DNA from: Propionivibrio sp.
Lineage (GTDB): Bacteria; Pseudomonadota; Gammaproteobacteria; Burkholderiales; Rhodocyclaceae
Direction: 5' to 3'
Length of the DNA stretch: 13,388 nucleotides
Assembly: GCA_003249625.1 (NCBI GenBank)
Contig: QKII01000177.1
Location: forward strand, 1-13,388
Each line of letters begins with the position of its first letter. The stretch's first letter is position 1. Made by a program: the position numbers and the translations under genes. The notes beneath the pieces are model-generated. The model saw only the letters and a program-made list of their open reading frames with translations, was not told where the DNA came from and did not search any database. Of the stretch, positions 8,089-13,388 are shown one piece after another.

Positions 8089-8208
8089 GATTTCCTTACA
8101 AGTGATCGTCTTTCCGGCGAATACCGGAATATACCCACCGGATTTCCGCAGCTAACGGTCACCGGGGTGATCGGCGTAGAATCCCGCCTTCGTTTCCGCG
8201 ATTTTCTC

Positions 8209-9165
8209 ATGCCTTTCGTTTTTTCTCCCGCCGGTTTTCCGACAGATCTACCCCCTTCGCTGTGGTTGCCGCTGGCCGCGCTCGCCGGCGTCGTTCTCGA
8301 CCGGCTGCTCGGCGAAACGCCTCGCTGGCATCCGCTGGTCGGCTTCGGGCGGCTGGCCAATCTCATCGAGGGCTTCCTGAATGCTCGCGGAGGCCATCGG
8401 GCCAAAGGCGTTGTTGCCTGGATGCTGGCCGTACTGCCGCTGACGGCGCTGGCGTGGTGGGCGCGGGGTGCCGGGTTATTCGGCTGGCTGCTCGATGTCA
8501 TCCTGCTCTATTTTGCGCTCGGGGGTCGCAGTCTGGCTGAGCACGCCGAACGTGTCGCCAGCGATTTGCGCGCCGGTGATTTGCCCGCGGCGCGCGAACA
8601 TGTCGGCTGGATCGTCTCGCGCAATACCGCGGAGCTCGATGAGTCCGGCGTGGCCAAGGCCTGCGTCGAATCGGCGCTGGAGAACGGCAACGATGCGGTG
8701 TTCGGCGCCCTGTTCTGGTTTGCACTGTTCGGTGGTGCCGGCGTGGTGCTGTTCCGCCTGTCCAATACGCTCGACGCGATGTGGGGCTACAAGACCGAGC
8801 GTTTTCTGCGTTTCGGCTGGGCCGCGGCGCGTATCGACGATCTGCTCAACTACGTTCCGGCGCGCCTGACGGCGCTGTCGTACGCACTGTTCGGAGAAAC
8901 GAAAAGGGCACTGGCCTGCTGGCGTCGGCAGGCACCGGTTTGGGAAAGCCCGAATGCGGGGCCGGTGATGTCCGCTGGTGCGGGCAGCCTGGGTCTTGCC
9001 CTTGGCGGCCCGGCGATCTACCACGGCCACGTCGAGGAACGGCCGGTTCTCGGTGAGGGACGGCCGGCGCGCGGCGAGGATATCCCTCGTGCCTTGTCCC
9101 TGGTCCGGCGCAGCATCGGCCTGTGGCTGGCCGTTCTTCTGGTGATTGGAGTTTGCAGTGCTTGA
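8209..9165 (+). CDS. cbiB: Adenosylcobinamide-phosphate synthase CbiB
   Basis: This 318-aa membrane protein attaches aminopropanol (phosphate) to adenosylcobyric acid. Family blocks: [19 protein letters not shown] (29-47), [53 protein letters not shown], and [20 protein letters not shown]. Several hydrophobic stretches, including the last 20 residues, fit an inner-membrane enzyme. It is named cbiB in Salmonella and cobD in Pseudomonas denitrificans. I chose the ATG at 8209; an in-frame GTG at 8167 would add 14 residues, and neither start has a strong Shine-Dalgarno site. It heads the cbiB-cobD-btuF set, and its end overlaps the next gene by 8 nt. Confidence 0.94.
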   Translation: MPFVFSPAGFPTDLPPSLWLPLAALAGVVLDRLLGETPRWHPLVGFGRLANLIEGFLNARGGHRAKGVVAWMLAVLPLTALAWWARGAGLFGWLLDVILLYFALGGRSLAEHAERVASDLRAGDLPAAREHVGWIVSRNTAELDESGVAKACVESALENGNDAVFGALFWFALFGGAGVVLFRLSNTLDAMWGYKTERFLRFGWAAARIDDLLNYVPARLTALSYALFGETKRALACWRRQAPVWESPNAGPVMSAGAGSLGLALGGPAIYHGHVEERPVLGEGRPARGEDIPRALSLVRRSIGLWLAVLLVIGVCSA

Positions 9166-10156
9166 ACACGGCGGGCGTTTGCGACAGGCGTCGCACGACT
9201 ACGGCATTCCCCTTGAAAACTGGGTCGATCTGTCGACCGGCATCAATCCCGATACCTACCCGGTGCCACCGATCGATCCCCTGGCCTGGCAGCGCTTGCC
9301 CGAGGACAACGACGGCCTGGAGGCGGCGGCTGCCGCCTATTACGGCAACCCGCGGTTGCTGGCATTGCCCGGTTCGCAGGCAGCAATCCAGTCACTACCC
9401 AAGTTGTTCAAGCCGATGGTCCTCGCTTGCGTCTCGCCGCTATACGAGGAACATCCTCACGCGTGGGAAAATGCCGGACACCGTTTGCGCCGCCTGCCGT
9501 CGCTGACTCGCACGTTGTCCGTCGCTACGCCGGTTGTGCTGCTCTGCAACCCCAACAATCCGACGGCAGAGCGCCATCCGAGGCAGGCATTGCTTGATGG
9601 CGCGGAGCAATTGCGAAAGCGCGGCGGCTGGTTGATCGTTGATGAAGCCTTTGCCGATGCCGAGCCGGAAGACACCGTCGCAGCACTGGCCGGGAGCGAG
9701 GAGGCGCCGAACCTGATCGTCCTGCGCTCGCTCGGCAAGTTCTTTGGCTTGGCCGGGGCACGGGTCGGTTTCGTTTTCGGTGCCGCGGAAAAGCTCGATC
9801 CTCTGCGCGAGATGCTCGGCCCGTGGGCTGTAGCGCATCCTGCACGCGTCGTCGCGCGTGCCGCCCTCGAAGACAGGGCGTGGCAGTCTCTCGCACGTGA
9901 AAGGCTCGCCTCAACGTCGCAGCGGCTCGCAGACATGCTGGCGCCACTCGGTACGGTGCGCCGTACATCGCTATTCTGCACTGTCGGAGGAGGCGATACG
10001 CCACTGGCAACCGCAGCGTTGGCCGAGCATTTTGCCCGGCGTGGCATCCTGGTCCGTCGCTTCGATACGCATGGCCTCTTGCGCTTCGGGCTACCCGGCC
10101 GGGAGGAGGAATGGCAACGCCTGGCGGCAGCCGTGGGCGATTGGTCGCCGTCGTGA
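9158..10156 (+). CDS. cobD: Threonine-phosphate decarboxylase CobD (PLP-dependent)
   Basis: This 332-aa fold-type I PLP enzyme makes (R)-1-amino-2-propanol phosphate from threonine phosphate for CbiB. It starts [20 protein letters not shown] and DLSTGINP, as expected for the CobD/CobC-like branch. CNPNNPT (130-136), IVDEAFAD (160-167) and [16 protein letters not shown] with the Schiff-base Lys194 are aminotransferase landmarks. The GTG at 9158 follows GGAG (9148-9151) by 6 nt and overlaps the end of cbiB by 8 nt. A TTG at 9146 in the same frame is less likely because homology begins at the LEHGG segment. The same gene is often called cobC in Pseudomonas-type nomenclature. Confidence 0.93.
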   Translation: MLEHGGRLRQASHDYGIPLENWVDLSTGINPDTYPVPPIDPLAWQRLPEDNDGLEAAAAAYYGNPRLLALPGSQAAIQSLPKLFKPMVLACVSPLYEEHPHAWENAGHRLRRLPSLTRTLSVATPVVLLCNPNNPTAERHPRQALLDGAEQLRKRGGWLIVDEAFADAEPEDTVAALAGSEEAPNLIVLRSLGKFFGLAGARVGFVFGAAEKLDPLREMLGPWAVAHPARVVARAALEDRAWQSLARERLASTSQRLADMLAPLGTVRRTSLFCTVGGGDTPLATAALAEHFARRGILVRRFDTHGLLRFGLPGREEEWQRLAAAVGDWSPS

Positions 10157-11034
10157 GACGGTTCGCATTCGCCTTGGTCGTCTCGTTGTGGGTAGCGCCG
10201 GCATCTGCTGATGTCAGCGTCACCGACGATACAGGCACCACAGTGACGCTGAAGCAGCCGGCACGGCGCATCGTCACCCTGGCCCCCCATCTCGCAGAGA
10301 CACTGTTTGCCGCAGGCGCCGGCGAACGCCTTGTCGGAACCGTCGAATACAGCGATTACCCGGAAGCTGCGAAAAAGGTGCCTCGGGTCGGCGGCTACTC
10401 GCGCGTCGACCTCGAAGCGGTCGTTGCTCTCAAACCGGACCTGATCGTCGCTTGGTACAGCGGTAATGCACCTGCGAATGTCGAGAAGCTGCGCGGATTT
10501 GGCTTCCCGGTTTACGTCTCACAGCCGGATCGTATTGAGGACGTGGCCGGGGAAATCGAACGCATCGGCCGGTTGGCCGGTACGTCGGCGATTGCCGATT
10601 CGGCCGCAGAAGGTTTTCGAACCCGCCTCGACGGTTTGCGTCGTCAGCACGAAAAGAAGGCCAAGGTCCGCACCTTCTACCAGATCTGGAAGCAGCCGTT
10701 GTCGACGGTTGGCGGCAGCCAGATCATTTCCAGCGTCATCCGTCTGTGCGGCGGCGAAAACGTCTTCGGCGACCTGCAGGCGCTGGCGCCGGTAGTCTCC
10801 GTCGAGGCCGTCGTGGCCGCCGATCCCGAAGCGATCATCGCCAGCGGCATGGGCGAGGCCCGGCCGGAATGGCTAGATGACTGGAAACGCTGGCCGGCCA
10901 TCACCGCCGTGGCCCGCAAAAACCTTTTTTTCGTGCCGCCGGAACTGATCCAGCGCCATACCCCGCGCCTGCTCGACGGTGCCGAGCAACTCTGCCGGCA
11001 TCTTGAAACTGCGCGCGGTCGACGCGCGAAGTGA
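10153..11034 (+). CDS. btuF: Periplasmic cobalamin-binding protein BtuF (ABC transporter)
   Basis: This 293-aa periplasmic substrate-binding protein belongs to the BtuF / class III helical-backbone family. A signal peptide [18 protein letters not shown] ends with ASA before DVSVTD. The mature part has RRIVTLAPHLAETLFAAGAG, VGGYSRVDLEAVVALKPDLI, a WKQPLSTVGG segment, and LCGGENVF typical of BtuF. It presents corrinoid to a BtuCD permease, which is not in the window. I prefer the GTG at 10153, which overlaps the cobD stop (GTGA) and gives a normal signal peptide. The in-frame ATG at 10111 has a stronger but very close GGGAGGAGGA and would add 14 residues; it remains possible. It is the last gene before tRNA-Arg. 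Confidence 0.88.
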   Translation: MRRFAFALVVSLWVAPASADVSVTDDTGTTVTLKQPARRIVTLAPHLAETLFAAGAGERLVGTVEYSDYPEAAKKVPRVGGYSRVDLEAVVALKPDLIVAWYSGNAPANVEKLRGFGFPVYVSQPDRIEDVAGEIERIGRLAGTSAIADSAAEGFRTRLDGLRRQHEKKAKVRTFYQIWKQPLSTVGGSQIISSVIRLCGGENVFGDLQALAPVVSVEAVVAADPEAIIASGMGEARPEWLDDWKRWPAITAVARKNLFFVPPELIQRHTPRLLDGAEQLCRHLETARGRRAK

Positions 11035-11056
11035 TTGAATTCTTTGAAATGCGGGA

Positions 11057-11085
11057 TAGACTCCAGGGCGTAAAACCGCTATGCT
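11057..11085 (+). promoter_or_regulatory. Possible promoter of tRNA-Arg
   Basis: A TAGACT (11057-11062) and TATGCT (11080-11085) pair, each matching sigma-70 consensus at four of six positions, is spaced by 17 bp. A GC-rich discriminator follows, as is common for stable-RNA promoters, and a start near 11092 would give a short leader before the tRNA. No other promoter is evident between btuF and the tRNA. Confidence 0.4.
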
Positions 11086-11107
11086 TGCGCCCCTTCGTAA
11101 TTCCTGC

Positions 11108-11184
11108 GCGCCCGTAGCTCAGCTGGATAGAGTACTGCCCTCCGAAGGCAGGGGTCGGACGTTCGAATCGTCTCGGGCGCGCCA
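11108..11184 (+). tRNA. tRNA-Arg, anticodon CCG
   Basis: The cloverleaf can be drawn in full. The acceptor stem GCGCCCG (11108-11114) pairs perfectly with CGGGCGC (11174-11180), followed by discriminator G and an encoded CCA. The D arm is GCTC/GAGT, the anticodon stem CTGCC/GGCAG encloses loop CTCCGAA (anticodon CCG, reading CGG codons), and the T arm GGACG/CGTCT holds TTCGAAT. Length is 77 nt. It is transcribed with the cobalamin genes but probably from its own promoter. A decayed integrase begins about 100 nt downstream, so this is a likely integration site. Confidence 0.97.
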
Positions 11185-11194
11185 AAAAATTCAG

Positions 11195-11229
11195 AAAAGG
11201 GCTGATTTCATTTGGAATCGGCCCTTTTT
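11195..11229 (+). terminator. Intrinsic terminator after tRNA-Arg
   Basis: The stem is formed by 11195-11208 (AAAAGGGCTGATTT) and 11215-11228 (GAATCGGCCCTTTT), 14 pairs including two G-U, around a 6-nt loop and ending in a T run. It starts 10 nt after the tRNA 3' CCA. Confidence 0.88.
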
Positions 11230-11289
11230 GTTTCCGGTATTGGCTGGAGTTGCTAAACGTAACTGCTACACGTGACGGGCGCTTCAGTC

Positions 11290-11966
11290 ATGCCGAGTCA
11301 TACGAACTTGGTTCGTCGCGGTGCGACGTATTACTTCCGGGCAAGAGTGCCCAAAGACCTTGTGCACCACTACCGGCGGCGCGCGTTCTTGATCTCCCTA
11401 AAGACGACAGATCGGTTCTCATCGGAACACGCGCTGGTGGGGCTGAAGGCAGACGGCTGTTTGATGACTTTCTCTCGCTACGCGGGCTGTCATCCAACGT
11501 TTCTGAGCTTTCGTTCGCGTTTCCTCATGCGCTTCCGCTTGCGTCTCAGGGCGCGTCGCTCTGGACTCTTGTCGATTATTGGAAGGGCTCAAGCTGAGCG
11601 GCGACCTCGCACATTAATGGAGGTCGATACAACGTTCAGGCTGCTTTTCGAATCCAATGGCGAGTTGCCAGTGGAACGGTTGGAGAAGCGTCGACGTCAA
11701 ATCGTTGCTCATGAGGATTGGATGCCTGTTCAGCGGCGATCGGCTGCAACCGTCAAGAAGGTTTTGGGCTTGTGTCGGCGGTGTTCGAGTTGGCGGTGGC
11801 TAGTGACAAGCAGGCCTTCAATCCGGTGAAGGGTCTCCGATTGGCCAAACCCTCCGGTAACCAGAAGAGCCGTGTGCCATTCGATGCCGATGATCTCACG
11901 CGCCTCTTTTGTTCTTGCTTTACTGAAGGCGTGTGGCCGTTAGGACGAACAGGAGCTAAGCGCTGA
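11290..11966 (+). pseudogene. Decayed tyrosine-type integrase, frameshifted and C-terminally truncated
   Basis: The reading shifts among two frames but stays coherent. Frame A from ATG 11290 gives MPSHTNLVRRGATYYFRARV and a Lys/Asp-rich continuation like the N-terminal domain (DUF6538 type) of phage integrases. Near 11440-11450 the sense moves to another frame (RRLFDDFLSLRG, later SLWTLVDYWKG, ending at TGA 11595-11597). Near 11583 it returns to frame A (AQAERRPRTLMEVDTTF, LPVERLEKR, SAATVKKVLGL), then near 11770 shifts again (VSAVFELAVASDK, FNPVKGLRLAKPSG, VPFDADDLTRLF) to a stop at 11964-11966. The catalytic domain with the Arg-His-Arg-Tyr residues is absent. At least three frameshifts plus the truncation make activity very unlikely. 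Its place just after tRNA-Arg is typical for such integrases. Confidence 0.85.
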
Positions 11967-12027
11967 GGATAGGTAACAGCTTTCTAATATTAGCCTGTCT
12001 GGCTATTTTCCCAAACCAAAATTAGGC

Positions 12028-12050
12028 GCCAAATCTAACTCTTATTTGGC
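12028..12050. repeat. Inverted repeat upstream of the winged-helix gene
   Basis: A perfect 7-bp inverted repeat GCCAAAT (12028-12034) and ATTTGGC (12044-12050) encloses 9 nt. It lies 63 bp before the regulator start and could be an operator or a weak hairpin. A second small hairpin, TAGCC/GGCTA (11991-11995 and 12001-12005) followed by TTTT, stands just upstream and could end transcription from the integrase remnant. Neither has been shown to function. Confidence 0.4.
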
Positions 12051-12112
12051 TTGTGGGGAACGTGGAGAGCGACGGAGAATCCCAACGTTACATAAAAAAA
12101 TAGCTTGTCCGT

Positions 12113-12475
12113 ATGTCACTAAGAGCATTACGAAATATTCAGCTTCTTTTCGACAGCGCGATGCCCAACCTCAGCGCTAGAGAAAGACAGTTGATTGTTC
12201 TGATTGCTGGTGAGCAGGTCACTGGTAGTGCGATGAATATGAAGCAGCTTGGCTTCTCGCAAGAAGAGTCTTCTACAACCGTTCGGCGACGTGTTGCTCG
12301 ATTGATCAAAGCGGGTCATCTTATTCGGAAGCTTAAAGAAAACGACGGGCGCTCGTATGTTCTTCTGGTGCCAGAGCCGATGCTAAGCCGATTGGTTGCG
12401 CTCGAAACGCCGCTAATTCAAATTCTGGAGACGTTGAAAACGAAAGAATCTGCAAGAGAAGAAGCGTTTGAGTAG
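12113..12475 (+). CDS. Winged-helix DNA-binding protein, MarR-like
   Basis: This 120-aa protein has a likely winged helix-turn-helix. An N-terminal helix precedes LSARERQLIVLIAGEQ (20-35). The helix around STTVRRRVARLIKAGHL (54-70) looks like a recognition helix, and IRKLKENDGRSYVLLVPEPM (71-90) looks like the wing. The pattern of a helix ending in LIKAGHLIRK, then a charged turn and YVLLVPE, is common in MarR and related regulators. The coding sequence is AT-richer than the cobalamin genes, with more A- or T-ending codons, which suggests foreign origin. The ATG at 12113 has no clear Shine-Dalgarno site. It may control the element it sits in; the ligand and targets are unknown. Confidence 0.6.
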   Translation: MSLRALRNIQLLFDSAMPNLSARERQLIVLIAGEQVTGSAMNMKQLGFSQEESSTTVRRRVARLIKAGHLIRKLKENDGRSYVLLVPEPMLSRLVALETPLIQILETLKTKESAREEAFE

Positions 12476-12526
12476 CTGTAAATCGATTTGTTTTACGAAT
12501 GAGGCGAAAGAATCGCCGAAGAAAAA

Positions 12527-12949
12527 ATGGAAAAAGAAGCCCTAATCAAGGAGGTGAATAAGCAACTACCTTATTTTCACCTCCCAAAGTATTCTGACTT
12601 GCGCAAATATGGGCAAATGGGAATTACGACCCACGAAGGCGTCTACCAAGCGATCCAAAATACGAGCGCGTTGTATGAAGTTTTTGGGTATGGTAGGGAA
12701 AATGCTAAAGCGGGGTATACGCCGGACGAATATATATGGGAGCACTACATCAAATCTGGTGCCCCTAAGTGCGCAGACTGCATACAGAATTTGATCATTA
12801 CTTACCTTTCAAAAAATTCAGATCGATTTGTGAGTGAATATTCTTCAGCGGTAGTTGGGAATCTAAAAGGTAAGTGTGCTTTGGATAAGATTGATACAAG
12901 TGACGTATGTATCAACTGTATTTGCCATCCCGTTCACGCATTCGAGTGA
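12527..12949 (+). CDS. Hypothetical cysteine-rich protein
   Basis: I do not recognise this 140-aa protein. It has no signal peptide and no membrane segment. The N-terminal half is rich in Tyr and charged residues (PYFHLPKYSDLRKYGQ, residues 15-30; GYTPDEYIWEHYIKSG, 63-78). The C-terminal half has Cys82-x2-Cys85, Cys117, Cys128-x2-Cys131-x-Cys133 and His134/His137, an arrangement that could bind zinc. Codon use is AT-rich like the preceding regulator and unlike the cobalamin genes. The ATG at 12527 follows a purine run GAAGAAAAA, and 51 nt separate it from the regulator stop, so the two could be cotranscribed. It is probably cargo of the tRNA-Arg islet. Confidence 0.55.
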   Translation: MEKEALIKEVNKQLPYFHLPKYSDLRKYGQMGITTHEGVYQAIQNTSALYEVFGYGRENAKAGYTPDEYIWEHYIKSGAPKCADCIQNLIITYLSKNSDRFVSEYSSAVVGNLKGKCALDKIDTSDVCINCICHPVHAFE

Positions 12950-13027
12950 TCGTCGCTTGGATTGAGTGCTTTGCGCCGGTGTAAACGACACTCAAGATAA
13001 AAATGCATTGTTGAGAATGCCCGCTGT

Positions 13028-13053
13028 AACAAGGTGCGATCCAGCATCTTGTT
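13028..13053. repeat. 10-bp stem-loop
   Basis: AACAAGGTGC (13028-13037) pairs with GCATCTTGTT (13044-13053) through ten pairs, one of them G-T, with loop GATCCA. It is not followed by a T run on either strand, so it does not look like an ordinary terminator. Confidence 0.6.
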
Positions 13054-13131
13054 GATTAACATTGCAGTGTGGTGCGCTGTATTATTTTTCGACGAGACCC
13101 CAATCGCAGTGGTGGAAAATTTTTGATATAC

Positions 13132-13159
13132 GGAGGCAATGCAAATTTCCATTGCCTCC
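13132..13159. repeat. Perfect 10-bp inverted repeat
   Basis: GGAGGCAATG (13132-13141) is mirrored by CATTGCCTCC (13150-13159) with an 8-nt loop. On the + strand it is followed by CCGGGATTTTCTC, only a poor T tract, so a terminator for the cysteine-rich gene is possible but weak. It could also be a regulatory hairpin or a mobile-element remnant. Confidence 0.6.
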
Positions 13160-13323
13160 CCGGGATTTTCTCACCAGAGCAGCCGTGTCGATCGGCTTGC
13201 TCACTTGTTACTTTCGTTTGGCCGATAGTGCCTTCATGGCATTCGCCGGGTTCGGGAGTGCGGGTCACTCAGATGCTTTACATCTACGTACCTACTGACT
13301 GATGGGTCAATCGGAGAACAGAC

Positions 13324-13388
13324 ATGCCTCTGCACTGCTTTGATCGTGCCGAACTGCCGACGATGCTTTGGAAAAATGGGGGCGGTGT
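13324..13388 (+). CDS. hutD: HutD/Ves family protein, N-terminal start (partial)
   Basis: The window ends 21 codons into this gene. The ATG at 13324 follows GGAG (13313-13316) by 7 nt. The visible residues MPLHCFDRAELPTMLWKNGG fit the start of HutD/Ves proteins, where a LP...W.NGGG motif follows a short basic N-terminus. HutD is a small cupin-fold protein often encoded with histidine-utilisation genes, with a proposed but unsettled regulatory or metabolite-binding role. With only the first 21 residues present the family call is likely, but the gene name should be confirmed downstream. Confidence 0.75.
   Translation, partial: MPLHCFDRAELPTMLWKNGGG

Larger units (their letters stand above)
12950..13323. 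other. Gene-free stretch with several hairpins
   Basis: I see no convincing gene in these 374 bp. The open frames on both strands here show no recognisable motif, no good ribosome site and overlap strong inverted repeats. The first 100 bp hold three stem-loops in a row: TTGAGTG/CACTCAA (12962-12968 with 12989-12995), GCATT/AATGC (13005-13009 with 13016-13020) and a 10-bp stem (13028-13053). A fourth perfect hairpin lies at 13132-13159. The stretch may hold decayed mobile-element sequence, a structured RNA, or the right border of the islet. The last 20 bp contain the hutD ribosome site. Confidence 0.5.

Noticed and set aside
10003..10011. GCCACTGG resembling a B12-box core, upstream of btuF
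   Set aside because: It lies inside the cobD coding sequence with no surrounding riboswitch fold that I can recognise; an 8-base match is easily chance.
12934..13152. 72-codon frame on the - strand as a transposase remnant
   Set aside because: The Leu/Arg/His-rich C-terminal part looked faintly like a mobile-element protein, but I could not match it to a family and it crosses three stem-loops, so I left it as non-coding.
13056..13302. Open frames on both strands between the Cys-rich gene and hutD
   Set aside because: They overlap each other and the 10-bp hairpin at 13132-13159, lack convincing ribosome sites and carry no recognisable motif.
11185..13323. CRISPR array or toxin-antitoxin pair
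   Set aside because: No regularly spaced direct repeats are present; the regulator and Cys-rich gene are larger than typical antitoxin/toxin genes, do not overlap and match no toxin fold that I recognise.

Overview
The window looks like a GC-rich proteobacterial chromosome. The E. coli-type FrdABCD quinol:fumarate reductase, the MidA/NDUFAF7-type methyltransferase, aerobic-style late cobalamin genes and a HutD start together suggest a betaproteobacterium, possibly Rhodocyclales (Dechloromonas/Azonexus-like). That placement is inferred from gene style; no 16S or marker phylogeny is available here.

Layout. (1) 1-1616, + strand: the 3' end of frdA, then complete frdB, frdC and frdD, the latter three joined by 4-nt start/stop overlaps. 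They form a membrane-bound fumarate reductase. A perfect 15-bp hairpin at 1741-1776 separates this operon from the convergent next one. (2) 5291 down to 1796, - strand: cobT, cobS, cobC and a MidA-family methyltransferase in a tight, partly overlapping operon. (3) 5370-6397, + strand, divergent from cobT: cobU, then a universal stress protein. (4) 8088 down to 6425, - strand: cobQ and a 54-aa TTG-started membrane protein overlapping its stop codon. (5) 8209-11034, + strand, divergent from cobQ: cbiB, cobD (threonine-phosphate decarboxylase) and btuF, all overlapping.

Blocks 2-5 carry late corrinoid assembly: amidation of the ring (CobQ), aminopropanol-phosphate supply and attachment (CobD, CbiB), activation of cobinamide to the GDP form (CobU), lower-ligand activation (CobT), joining (CobS) and phosphate removal (CobC). 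BtuF is a periplasmic corrinoid-binding protein. No ring-building genes, no corrinoid adenosyltransferase and no BtuCD lie inside the window.

(6) 11108-13323: a small accessory region. It opens with tRNA-Arg(CCG) and its terminator, followed by a decayed tyrosine integrase (several frameshifts, no catalytic domain), an AT-richer stretch with a winged-helix regulator, an unrecognised cysteine-rich 140-aa protein, and about 370 bp without a convincing gene but with several hairpins. This is best read as the remnant of an integrated element at the tRNA 3' end. (7) From 13324 the chromosome resumes with the start of a HutD/Ves-family gene cut by the window edge.

I found no convincing new biological system. 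The most open items are the two unrecognised genes and the hairpin-rich non-coding stretch of the tRNA-Arg islet, and the two non-cobalamin passengers (MidA homologue, 54-aa membrane protein) translationally coupled to cobalamin genes.
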